Shown: piece by piece, positions 8,211 through 16,971 of the stretch | Layout: every line of letters begins with the position of its first letter | How positions within the stretch are numbered: the stretch's first letter is position 1 | Source of the DNA: Propionispora vibrioides | Lineage (GTDB): Bacteria > Bacillota > Negativicutes > Propionisporales > Propionisporaceae | Reading direction: 5' to 3' | DNA length: 64,000 bases | NCBI RefSeq assembly: GCF_900110485.1 | Contig: NZ_FODY01000004.1 | Span: 1 to 64,000, forward strand | Made by a program: the position numbers and the translations under genes | Notes under the pieces: generated by a model | Database searches by the model: none | The model's input: only the letters and a program-made list of their open reading frames with translations | Told to the model about the DNA's origin: nothing

Positions 8211-8978
8211 CTATAGATCCAATTCGTCGACATCGGAATTTGTCTGGTTGTAACGCGGATGAAGCTGGATATACAAAATGGCCAGAATCGCCCCGACGAT
8301 ACCAAAGCCGACCAGATTGAGATTAGTAAATGCCGCCATAACAAAACCCAGGAAGAAGAACGGCATGAGATATTTGGCTTCCATCATATTAATAACCATG
8401 GCATACCCGACAACTACGATAAAACCGCCGGCCACCTGCAGGCCTCTGGTAATAACCTCCGGTATGGATGCCAGCATGGCTTCTACACCGTGTGTACCGG
8501 CAACAGCCGCTACCAGCGCGGTGGGTACGGCTACCCGGATAGCTTGCAGCATCCAGGCCAGGAAATGGCACATTTCAATGCCCCGCAGACTGCCCTCATC
8601 GGCATATTTATCGGCCAGATGCTGAAAGAAAGTAGTAATAGACCGGACAAAAATAGTAAGCACCTGTCCTGCCGCCGCAATCGGAATGGCCACCGCAATA
8701 CCGGCGCCGATCGACTGCTTGCCGACAATAACCAAAATGGATGCGATAACACTGGCCAGGGCCGAATCAGGCGCCATGGACGCACCGATATTCATCCAGC
8801 CCAGCGCCATCAACTCCAGCGTACCGCCCAGGATAACCCCGGTTTTCAAATCTCCCAGCACCAAACCGACCAGCGTGCAGGCAATCAGCGGCCGATGCCC
8901 CTGTCCCTCATCGACAACGCTCTCCATCCCGGCGTATGCCGCAACAAGGATCAACAAAATCATTTGTATTTCACTCAT
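8211..8978 (-). CDS. levF: PTS mannose/fructose/sorbose family transporter subunit IIC
   Basis: This 255-aa membrane protein forms the sugar channel together with IID. It begins MSEIQMILLILVAAYAGMESV and carries the CTLVGLVLGDLKTGVILGGTLELMALG block that is the family signature for mannose-class IIC. About seven hydrophobic stretches are visible. ATG at 8978 has GGAGGAGG upstream. It sits between IIB and IID, all on one strand with short gaps, so it is one operon. Expression is expected from the sigma-54 promoter at 9962-9980. Confidence 0.93.
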   Translation of the reverse strand: MSEIQMILLILVAAYAGMESVVDEGQGHRPLIACTLVGLVLGDLKTGVILGGTLELMALGWMNIGASMAPDSALASVIASILVIVGKQSIGAGIAVAIPIAAAGQVLTIFVRSITTFFQHLADKYADEGSLRGIEMCHFLAWMLQAIRVAVPTALVAAVAGTHGVEAMLASIPEVITRGLQVAGGFIVVVGYAMVINMMEAKYLMPFFFLGFVMAAFTNLNLVGFGIVGAILAILYIQLHPRYNQTNSDVDELDL

Positions 8979-9018
8979 GACAGTACCTCCTCCTTATTTA
9001 TCAGGCAATCTTAGTTCT

Positions 9019-9510
9019 TTATTCGGTAAATAGTCCTTCAATTTTGCCCATCAGATCTTCCCGGTTGTCGGCCGATACCTTTCTTACTTCCAGTTCGATG
9101 CCCAAAGCGTGGAGTTTGCGAAAGGCCGCCACATCCTCCTTGCCTACGGCCACCGCGCCGGTAATCAGCACCTTACCCTCGCGGTAGTTCATGCCGCCCA
9201 CATTAACTGATTTGATATCGACGCCGCCCTCCACCATCCGGACGACATCGGTGGGATTAGTGAACAAAAACAGCGTCTTAAAATCGTTGTATTTGGGATT
9301 CTTATAGGCTTCCACCGCCTTGGCTATGGGCAGCACATAGGCTTTGATACCCGGCGGCGCCACCTGCAGCACCAGTGTCTTGCGCAACTGGTCGGCAGCC
9401 ACTTCGTCACTGCAGGCAATGATCTTGTTGCAGCCTACCGCTTTGACCCAGGTCGTGGCTACCTGCCCGTGAATTAAACGATCATCAATCCGTGCTAAAC
9501 AAATATGCAT
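9019..9510 (-). CDS. levE: PTS mannose/fructose/sorbose family transporter subunit IIB
   Basis: Cytoplasmic EIIB passes phosphate from IIA to the incoming sugar. The 163-aa protein has the phosphorylated His in RIDDRLIHGQV near residue 15 and the conserved NVGGMNYR segment near residue 108. It is a separate protein rather than fused to IIA as in E. coli ManX. The start ATG at 9510 shares one base with the IIA stop codon (TAATG), a sign of translational coupling and equal dosage. Confidence 0.94.
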   Translation of the reverse strand: MHICLARIDDRLIHGQVATTWVKAVGCNKIIACSDEVAADQLRKTLVLQVAPPGIKAYVLPIAKAVEAYKNPKYNDFKTLFLFTNPTDVVRMVEGGVDIKSVNVGGMNYREGKVLITGAVAVGKEDVAAFRKLHALGIELEVRKVSADNREDLMGKIEGLFTE

Positions 9511-9932
9511 TATAAATCCTCTCCCGCATTGGTATCAAAATTTGCCCTAAACGATTTTATCGCACTGCTTCCTGCGCTCATTGCGATATCCACTAGTTCC
9601 GGTAGACTGGAAAACTTCCGTGTCCCGTAGATTTCCAGCAGCATAGGCAGGTTGACACCGGTTACCACGTCCATGCTGTTTTGATTTTCTGCGGCTACAC
9701 GGCCGGCGGCGTTGTAGGGGCTGCCGCCAAAGAGATCCACCAGGAAAAGCACCGCCTGCTTATCCTCCAGCTTGTTGAGTGCCGCCTTATACCTGTCCAC
9801 CAGGTCTTCCGCGCTCTCCCCCGGTTCAAAAGTCAGGTACTGCAGATTGTCCTGCCTGCCGAACATCATCTCCGATGCTCTGACCAGCTCTTCCGAAAAT
9901 TTGCCATGGGTGCATACGATCAAACCGATCAT
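9510..9932 (-). CDS. levD: PTS mannose/fructose/sorbose family transporter subunit IIA
   Basis: Cytoplasmic EIIA takes phosphate from HPr. The active His is in IGLIVCTHGKFSEEL near the N-terminus; the FLVDLFGGSPYNAA block near residue 64 and the TGVNLPMLLE block are typical of the mannose-class IIA. Length is 140 aa from ATG at 9932, chosen because GGAGG lies 8 bases upstream; a GTG three codons earlier overlaps that site. This is the first gene of the operon and lies 30 bases downstream of a near-perfect sigma-54 promoter, with LevR-site-like repeats upstream. Confidence 0.93.
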   Translation of the reverse strand: MIGLIVCTHGKFSEELVRASEMMFGRQDNLQYLTFEPGESAEDLVDRYKAALNKLEDKQAVLFLVDLFGGSPYNAAGRVAAENQNSMDVVTGVNLPMLLEIYGTRKFSSLPELVDIAMSAGSSAIKSFRANFDTNAGEDL

Positions 9933-9961
9933 TGCTATCACCTCCTCTTGCCCTTATAAAT

Positions 9962-9980
9962 AAGCAAGAACCGTGCCAAA
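9962..9980 (-). promoter_or_regulatory. Sigma-54 (-24/-12) promoter of the mannose-class PTS operon
   Basis: The minus strand reads TGGCACG, four bases, TTGCT (9978 down to 9963), a full match to the sigma-54 consensus with GG and GC spaced by ten bases. It lies just upstream of the IIA gene. A LevR-type activator gene is directly upstream, and rpoN is at 53662-55089. Confidence 0.9.
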
Positions 9981-10061
9981 CAGCGTATGAACGGCCAACA
10001 ACCCGATTATCCGCCGTAAAACCGTCCCGTTTCATACACAGGCCGCCCGTTTCATACACTA
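9981..10061 (-). promoter_or_regulatory. Probable LevR upstream activating sites of the PTS operon
   Basis: Two direct copies of CCGTTTCATACAC(A/T) start at 10027 and 10047, exactly 20 bases apart, about 50-80 bases upstream of the sigma-54 promoter. An inverted, weaker copy (GCGTATGAACGG) lies at 9983-9994, right beside the promoter. The same set occurs before levR at 12951-13041. Binding by LevR is an inference. Confidence 0.75.
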
Positions 10062-10090
10062 GCCCGGAAAGCGCCCTGTCTTTTGATACG

Positions 10091-12886
10091 TTAAAGCCCT
10101 TCTTCCTCACTGGCAACAGGCAGTTGCAGCAATTCGCAGATATAATATTTTTCATCCTCCGTCAGACTGATGCGCAGCGACGCTGTAAAAAGCCGGCAAG
10201 CCCGGTCGACTGCCGCGACCAGACCAGGCTCCAGTTGCGAAGCATCCTCCACATACCGCAGCCCCTCCTGCAGCAGCATCCGCTCCAGGGCATAACCGAC
10301 ATGGACTACCAGCCGGATCTTTACGACATTTTCCAGTTGATAACCCAATTCCCCCTCCAACTGAGCGACAAATTCAAGCAGCATACCGATCACTTTGGCC
10401 GGGTTTAAAAAAGTGAGAAACTGCTGCAGGTTCTTCTCGCACAAATCCCGCACCACCGCACTAGGCTGGGCCTGGCCGACGCTAAGCTCCTTACCGCCCA
10501 GCAGCTCCTGCAGCAACCGCTCGCCGCTGCCGTCAATCAGCTTTTCCAACGGGATAAACGGTATGGCAGCCTTGGGCCGCTTAACACCCACTACGGCCAA
10601 AATGGCGTGATTGGCCTGTAATTCCTTTAGCTTGCGGTCAAGCTCCCGGACCCCGGCAGGTACCACCTGCACGCCTTTCTCTCCCGCCTCCGTCAGGATG
10701 CTCTCCACCATTTCCTTTAGCTTTACCGCCGTGCCGCTGCCGGAAGCGCACACCGTGATGATCAACCGGCCGGGGTGCTTTTCCTGCTCCTTAAAATCAT
10801 TGTTGTAGCCCCGGAATGCTCTGAGTGCGGCATATACATCCTCCAGCTCCATATCGAACACATTAGTCTTGCGGACAGCCTCCAAAATGAGCGGCGTGGA
10901 GACCATGTCAATCGTCCTAACGGCGCTGCCGGTCCGTTCGACCAGTGTCGTTTCAAACTTGAACAGCGACCCCATATCGACCAGCAGCAAGACCCCTTTG
11001 CCCTTATCCATGATCCTAACCTTTTCCGTCATGACTTCCAGAATCTCCTTCGGGCTGACATCGAGCGGCATATCGACGGCACACAGGCTGGTCACCTCGC
11101 CTAACAGCCGCTCCACTACGGCAACCATGCTGCTGGCCGTACTGTTGCCATGGGCGGCGACAATAATGCCCACCTGTCCCTGCCGTTCCAATTCCACCGA
11201 TTTAAGCAAAATGGCAATATAGGTCACTTCGGCGGCAGGCACCTCTATGTGGAAGGTCTGACTGATGGCCTGCTTAATTTGCAGCGCTACCGCCAGCTCA
11301 GCCTCCTCGATCTGCAGCGAGGGGTCACGATACACCGCATGCTTGTACTCCTTTTCCTTAATCCGCTTGAAGAAGGCGCTTAAGTGAAAGCTAAGGGCAT
11401 AAGTAAAGCGTTCACTGTAAGCCCGCCCCAGATTCTGCTCGGCCAGGATCTTCATTTTTTCGGCAAACTCCAGAATTTCCTTATCGATGACCTTCAGCAT
11501 GCGTTCCCGGTTTTCCTTATCCTTGGCCAGACGGTTATACAGTTTCTTGATATTGATATGAACATCGTTGGCGATAAAATTGTTGATATAACTGTCGTCA
11601 ATGCCTTCCTGGCGCAGCAGGGTAATCTTGTCCTCCATCAGCCGGTACAGGTTAAAAGGCATGTCGTAGCTGTCCTCGACCAGCGGCTTGTGGCCCTCCG
11701 GTCCGATAACCAGCGGCGCCGCCAGCCGCTGTCCCAACTCCTCAAACTCCCGGTGATTGCGGCCGATGGCAAATAAACCGTCCTTGATATCGGACGACAG
11801 CAGGCTGAATTCCAGCTCAATGCATTCCTGGCTGCTGTTTAAGCTGTTTAAAAAACCCTTGGCGCAGGTAATCTGGATATTGGATTTCAACTGGCCGATA
11901 TTGCCGTAGGAAACACTGCCGATCAGCGCCTTCACCACTTCCGGCGATACTTTGATCGATTTATTCACCCGGTGGGCCTCATTGGCAAACAAGTGCCGGA
12001 TCATATCGATCTTTTCGCTTACTGTCCGTTCCTGCAACGACGGGATGCGAATAATCACCGGTATCCGGCGGATAAAGGTGGTCAGCAGGTGAGAACTGGG
12101 CTCTTCGGTCGTGGCCCCAATAATCAGCACACCGGCTTTGCGCTTGCGTTCCGTCTCACCCAGCTTGTTGTAGGTGCCTGTATCAATGAAATAAAAGAGC
12201 ATTTCCTGCCCTTCCGGCGGCAGACGGTGAATTTCATCCAAAAACAGCACTCCGCCGTCGGCTTTTTCCACCAAACCGTCGCGGTCCTGATCGGCGCCGG
12301 TAAAGGCGCCTTTGACGTAGCCAAATAGATGGGACAGCAAGAGCTGCGGATTATGGTAGTAATCAGCGCAGTTAAAAATAATAAACGGCGACTTTTCGGA
12401 AAATCGCTTGCAGTACTTGCCATAGTTGTACATCATCCGGGCAAACAGGGTTTTCCCCACTCCCGTATTGCCCAGGATCAACGTATGGAGTCCCACCGGC
12501 GGGTACACCATGGCCGCCTTGGCCTGTTCCACCTGATTCTTCAAGCTCTTACCCGAACCGATAAGCAGGCTGAATGGGTCCTGCTCCGCCTGGGCGGCGA
12601 CGAGTTCCCGGATGCTGTCCACCTCCAGACAGGACTCGGCCAACGGCAGATTAAGCAAGGTCTGGACGCCGGCCTTATCCAAAAAGCGAACCGGCCGGCC
12701 TTTCAGCTTGATGATCTTATCCAGCCGGAGCAGCTCATTCAGCTCCTTGCTGACATTATTGCGCAGCATCCCCAATTGATCGGCTATCTCATTGGTCTCC
12801 AGCCCTTGTCCCCCCAGCAGCTCATCGGGGGAAAACCTGGCTGTATGCTCTTTGACGAACTCGTATACCAAATCCATTCTTTTCAT
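10091..12886 (-). CDS. levR: LevR-type sigma-54-dependent activator with PTS regulation domains
   Basis: This 931-aa regulator turns on a mannose-class PTS operon when its sugar is present. Domains in order: a winged helix at about 1-75; an AAA+ domain with Walker A GNTGVGKT at 139-146, the sigma-54 contact motif GAFTGA at 193-198 and Walker B LFLDE at 214-218; a first PRD around 470-570; an EIIA-mannose-like domain starting near VGIIVAAHGNSTASS; an EIIB-like domain starting near LIITVCASGSG; and a second PRD at the C-terminus. The PTS would phosphorylate His residues in the PRD and EIIA-like parts to set activity. ATG at 12886 has GAGGG upstream. Its own gap holds a sigma-54-like promoter with the same sites as the PTS operon, suggesting autoactivation. 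Confidence 0.92.
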   Translation of the reverse strand: MKRMDLVYEFVKEHTARFSPDELLGGQGLETNEIADQLGMLRNNVSKELNELLRLDKIIKLKGRPVRFLDKAGVQTLLNLPLAESCLEVDSIRELVAAQAEQDPFSLLIGSGKSLKNQVEQAKAAMVYPPVGLHTLILGNTGVGKTLFARMMYNYGKYCKRFSEKSPFIIFNCADYYHNPQLLLSHLFGYVKGAFTGADQDRDGLVEKADGGVLFLDEIHRLPPEGQEMLFYFIDTGTYNKLGETERKRKAGVLIIGATTEEPSSHLLTTFIRRIPVIIRIPSLQERTVSEKIDMIRHLFANEAHRVNKSIKVSPEVVKALIGSVSYGNIGQLKSNIQITCAKGFLNSLNSSQECIELEFSLLSSDIKDGLFAIGRNHREFEELGQRLAAPLVIGPEGHKPLVEDSYDMPFNLYRLMEDKITLLRQEGIDDSYINNFIANDVHINIKKLYNRLAKDKENRERMLKVIDKEILEFAEKMKILAEQNLGRAYSERFTYALSFHLSAFFKRIKEKEYKHAVYRDPSLQIEEAELAVALQIKQAISQTFHIEVPAAEVTYIAILLKSVELERQGQVGIIVAAHGNSTASSMVAVVERLLGEVTSLCAVDMPLDVSPKEILEVMTEKVRIMDKGKGVLLLVDMGSLFKFETTLVERTGSAVRTIDMVSTPLILEAVRKTNVFDMELEDVYAALRAFRGYNNDFKEQEKHPGRLIITVCASGSGTAVKLKEMVESILTEAGEKGVQVVPAGVRELDRKLKELQANHAILAVVGVKRPKAAIPFIPLEKLIDGSGERLLQELLGGKELSVGQAQPSAVVRDLCEKNLQQFLTFLNPAKVIGMLLEFVAQLEGELGYQLENVVKIRLVVHVGYALERMLLQEGLRYVEDASQLEPGLVAAVDRACRLFTASLRISLTEDEKYYICELLQLPVASEEEGL

Positions 12887-12933
12887 AATCAGACCCTCAC
12901 ACTAACAGACTTTATTTCTCATCTTTCATTAGT

Positions 12934-12949
12934 AGCAAAAATCATTCCA
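12934..12949 (-). promoter_or_regulatory. Probable sigma-54 promoter of levR
   Basis: The minus strand reads TGGAATG, four bases, TTGCT, keeping the essential GG and GC with correct ten-base spacing; two consensus positions of the -24 box differ. It lies 48 bases before the levR start codon. Confidence 0.65.
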
Positions 12950-12950
12950 G

Positions 12951-13041
12951 CTTAGTGTATCAAACCGGTGATTGGACGAACCGGGACACCCCCGGCCGGC
13001 CATCGCGCTTTTCATACACTAATCTTGCTTTACATACACTA
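12951..13041 (-). promoter_or_regulatory. LevR-site-like repeats upstream of levR
   Basis: CTTAGTGTATCAAACCGG (12951-12968) abuts the promoter in one orientation. TTTTCATACACTA (ends 13021) and TTTACATACACTA (ends 13041) follow in the other orientation, 20 bases apart. The order, orientation and spacing match the sites before the PTS operon at 9981-10061. Confidence 0.7.
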
Positions 13042-13060
13042 CTACATGTAAGAACTTTCA

Positions 13061-13096
13061 AAAAAGACCAGGCACCGAAAAGTGCCTGGTCTTTTT
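13061..13096 (-). terminator. Terminator of the fru operon
   Basis: AAAAAGACCAGGCAC pairs with GTGCCTGGTCTTTTT around a six-base loop, about 55 bases past the fruA stop codon. The minus strand ends in a T run. Confidence 0.85.
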
Positions 13097-13151
13097 CATA
13101 TGGTCCTGTCTTACCAGGACAACGCTTTTTCTGAATGCTGTCCGCTTTTTC

Positions 13152-14519
<1,368 letters not shown>

Positions 14520-14566
14520 AAGTCCTTTCCTCCCCCATGTTATTTTTTATTTATCTATGAAAAAGA

Positions 14567-15022
14567 TTATCCTTCCCGTTCACTGATGACCGCCAGTACG
14601 TCGGCCGAATCCTTCGCCGCCCGCAGCGAGGACAGGAATGAATCGTGCATCAGCATCCGGGCCAGCCGGGACAGAGCCTGCAGGTGCAAGTCGCCGCCGC
14701 TGACCGGTGATGCGATCAGGAAAAACAGATCGGCTTTCGAGCCGTCCAGCGAGGCTACATCCACCCCGTCAGTCAGCCGGGCCATGGCCAGTGCCGGCTT
14801 GGCTACCGCCGCCGATTTAGCGTGGGGAATAGCTACACCAAAGCCAACACCGGTGGTACCGTGGCTTTCCCGGGTGGCAATATCGGCCAGATACTGTTTT
14901 ACATCGGTAACCGCTCCGGCTGCCGCCAGTTTGCCGGCCAGCGCCTGCCACACATCCTCCTTGCTGGCTGCCTCCAGACCTAACACGATACATTCCGGTA
15001 ACAATAATTCCGTAATTTTCAT
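14567..15022 (-). CDS. PTS fructose transporter subunit IIA
   Basis: A 151-aa single-domain fructose-type EIIA, with the active His in VAIPHAKSAAV near residue 67 after ATRESHGTTGVGFG. It receives phosphate from HPr and passes it to the IIB domain of the fruA product downstream. In many Firmicutes this domain is fused into FruA; here it is split off but stays in the operon, 47 bases upstream of fruA and 50 bases downstream of fruK. ATG at 15022 has AGGAGG upstream. A close paralogue is found at 4335-4802. Confidence 0.93.
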   Translation of the reverse strand: MKITELLLPECIVLGLEAASKEDVWQALAGKLAAAGAVTDVKQYLADIATRESHGTTGVGFGVAIPHAKSAAVAKPALAMARLTDGVDVASLDGSKADLFFLIASPVSGGDLHLQALSRLARMLMHDSFLSSLRAAKDSADVLAVISEREG

Positions 15023-15071
15023 AAGTTAAAACCTCCTTGCTCTCTTTTCATCAACTATAATGATCTGCGCT

Positions 15072-16010
15072 TTATTGGCGCGTAACTTTTACCGCCGCCA
15101 TGACCTTTTCCACATCGGTCATCGAACAGGCCTGCGTCCCCGGCTGCATCACCGCGGCTACCGCCGTGGCGGTTGCCAGCCGGATACGGTCCGGCAAGGG
15201 CAGGCCGCGCACCTCACCGCTAACCAGACCGGCTACCATCGAATCACCGGCACCCACCGTACTCTTGACTTCCACCTGGGGCGGTTCGGCCAGCCACATG
15301 CCTTCCCGGCTGGCGATCATAGCCCCTTTCGACCCCAAGGACACCGTCACTTGCTCAATGCCACCGGCCAACAGCTCGTTGATTACCTGTTGGAGGGCTT
15401 CCTTGCTGTCGAGTGACCGTCCGGCCATTTGGCTCAGTTCATGAATGTTCGGTTTTATGGCATACGGTTTGGCTTTGATGCCTTCCTCCATAGCCTGGCC
15501 GCTGGTATCCAAAAAGACCTTGCAGCCGGCTTGCCGGAGTTTCGTTATATACTTCCCGTAAATGTCGGCCGGTACGCCCTGGGGCAAACTGCCGGCAAAA
15601 ACAAATACTCCCTGCTGTCCGGCCAGCAGTGCTATCTCCTGCTCTAGAGCAGCCAGATCTTCCGGCCGGCAGGTGACACCGCTGAAATTGATTTCCGTCA
15701 CTTCGCCGTTGGAACCGTCCACCACCTTCATATTGACCCGTGTGGATCCTTCCACTTTGATGAAACGGTCGGTAATATCGTTAGCGGCAAAACATTTCTC
15801 AAAATGTATCAAATTGTTTTTGCCCAAAAACCCTGTTACTGTCACTTCATGGCCCAGTGCTTTCAACACCTTAGCCACATTAATGCCTTTACCGGCCGGA
15901 TCAAGCCGGTCCTGTTCCACCCGGTTAAGCTGGCCGGGAAAAAACCGGGAAAAATAAATGGTGTGATCCAGTGCCGCGTTGAGAGTGACTGTGGATATGA
16001 CAGGTTTCAT
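15072..16010 (-). CDS. fruK: 1-phosphofructokinase
   Basis: FruK phosphorylates fructose 1-phosphate to fructose 1,6-bisphosphate, so FruA-imported sugar enters glycolysis. The 312-aa protein is a PfkB-family kinase: N-terminal ISTVTLNAALDHTIYF, the substrate loop RLDPAGKGINVAKVL, and the C-terminal catalytic motif VKSTVGAGDSMVAG with its Asp base near residue 255. ATG at 16010 has AAGGAGG upstream and overlaps the end of fruR by four bases, which couples the two genes. Confidence 0.95.
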   Translation of the reverse strand: MKPVISTVTLNAALDHTIYFSRFFPGQLNRVEQDRLDPAGKGINVAKVLKALGHEVTVTGFLGKNNLIHFEKCFAANDITDRFIKVEGSTRVNMKVVDGSNGEVTEINFSGVTCRPEDLAALEQEIALLAGQQGVFVFAGSLPQGVPADIYGKYITKLRQAGCKVFLDTSGQAMEEGIKAKPYAIKPNIHELSQMAGRSLDSKEALQQVINELLAGGIEQVTVSLGSKGAMIASREGMWLAEPPQVEVKSTVGAGDSMVAGLVSGEVRGLPLPDRIRLATATAVAAVMQPGTQACSMTDVEKVMAAVKVTRQ

Positions 16011-16783
16011 ACTGGTCCTCCTTTCCCACCGGGCACAACCTGCACCCGGACAAACTCACGAATGCTCCGTAAAGCGTCGTCATCGCCCTGATCATCGGTA
16101 ATCAATAAATCCACTTCGTCGAGGGAACAAATGCGGCATAGACCCTTAATTCCCAGCTTAGAGCTGTCGGTCACTACAATCACTTCGCTGGCCGCCTTCA
16201 GCATATGCCGTTTGGTTTCCGCTTCCACCAGAAACGGAGTGGTGACCGCCGTTTCCACTGAAACGCCATTGGCCCCGAGAAAAATTTTATCAAAGTGCAG
16301 ATTGGCCAACACCGTATTGGTAATAAAACCTACCAGGGAGTGAGTTGTCTTGCGGAAGGTCCCGCCCAGCACCCAAACCTCCACCACCGGATCGTCGGTG
16401 AACACCTGGGCTACATCCATACTGGTGGTGGCAACCGTTACCGGCCGTCCTCTAAGCGCCTTGGCAATCTGCAGCGTCGTAGTTCCCGCATCAAGCAGCA
16501 ATGCCTCGCCATCCTGGACCAGGGCGGCAGCAGCAGCGGCAATCTGGCTTTTAGCCTCTAAATTGCGTATTTCCTTTTCTTTAAAACTTAACTCCAGGCC
16601 GGTTTGGGGCGAAATCGCGCCGCCATGGGTACGCTGAATCAGGCCGGAATCCTCCATCTCCTGCAAATCCCGCCGGATGGTCGATTCTGAAACGGCAAAC
16701 CGCTTGCTTAATTCTCCGACCTTAGCCTTTTTGCCCGATTGCAGCAACTGCAAAATTTCTGTTTTTCGCTCTTCTGCAAACAT
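16007..16783 (-). CDS. fruR: DeoR-family transcriptional regulator of the fru operon
   Basis: This 258-aa repressor-type protein has an N-terminal winged helix (AEERKTEILQLLQ, then VSESTIRRDLQEMEDSGLIQRTHGGA, residues about 1-57) and a C-terminal sugar-phosphate-binding DeoRC domain with LLDAGTTTLQIAK near residue 95 and FLGANGVSVE. Fructose 1-phosphate is the usual inducer in this family. ATG at 16783 has TAGGAGA upstream. It is the first gene of the operon it presumably controls; a strong promoter with flanking repeat motifs lies directly upstream (16803-16897). Confidence 0.9.
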   Translation of the reverse strand: MFAEERKTEILQLLQSGKKAKVGELSKRFAVSESTIRRDLQEMEDSGLIQRTHGGAISPQTGLELSFKEKEIRNLEAKSQIAAAAAALVQDGEALLLDAGTTTLQIAKALRGRPVTVATTSMDVAQVFTDDPVVEVWVLGGTFRKTTHSLVGFITNTVLANLHFDKIFLGANGVSVETAVTTPFLVEAETKRHMLKAASEVIVVTDSSKLGIKGLCRICSLDEVDLLITDDQGDDDALRSIREFVRVQVVPGGKGGPV

Positions 16784-16802
16784 ATGCTGTCTCCTATATC
16801 GA

Positions 16803-16897
16803 ATGATCGTTTTTGGATGATAAATGCTCGTTTATGATTGATTTAAGTTCATTATACGGGGTTAAATCTCCCAAGTCAATACTAAATGAGCATATTT
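16803..16897 (-). promoter_or_regulatory. Candidate FruR operators around the fru promoter
   Basis: A motif ATG(A/C)TCGTTT occurs at 16803-16812 and 16825-16834, downstream of the -10 box, and in inverted form (AAATGAGCAT) at 16884-16893, directly upstream of the -35 box. Three copies framing one promoter fit DeoR-family repression by looping. Assignment to FruR is inferred from position. Confidence 0.6.
16851..16879 (-). promoter_or_regulatory. Sigma-A promoter of the fru operon
   Basis: TTGACT (16874-16879) and a perfect TATAAT (16851-16856) are 17 bases apart on the minus strand, about 70 bases before the fruR start codon. Confidence 0.85.
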
Positions 16898-16941
16898 ATT
16901 TCAAATTTTCTCACTTTTTCGAAGACTTCCCGACAAAGTAA

Positions 16942-16967
16942 TACCCCCTGCCAGCAGGCAGGGGGTA
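16942..16967 (-). terminator. Hairpin after rnr
   Basis: TACCCCCTGCC pairs with GGCAGGGGGTA around a four-base loop, five bases past the rnr stop codon. The T run after it on the minus strand is poor, so termination may be partial. Confidence 0.55.
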
Positions 16968-16971
16968 CTCT

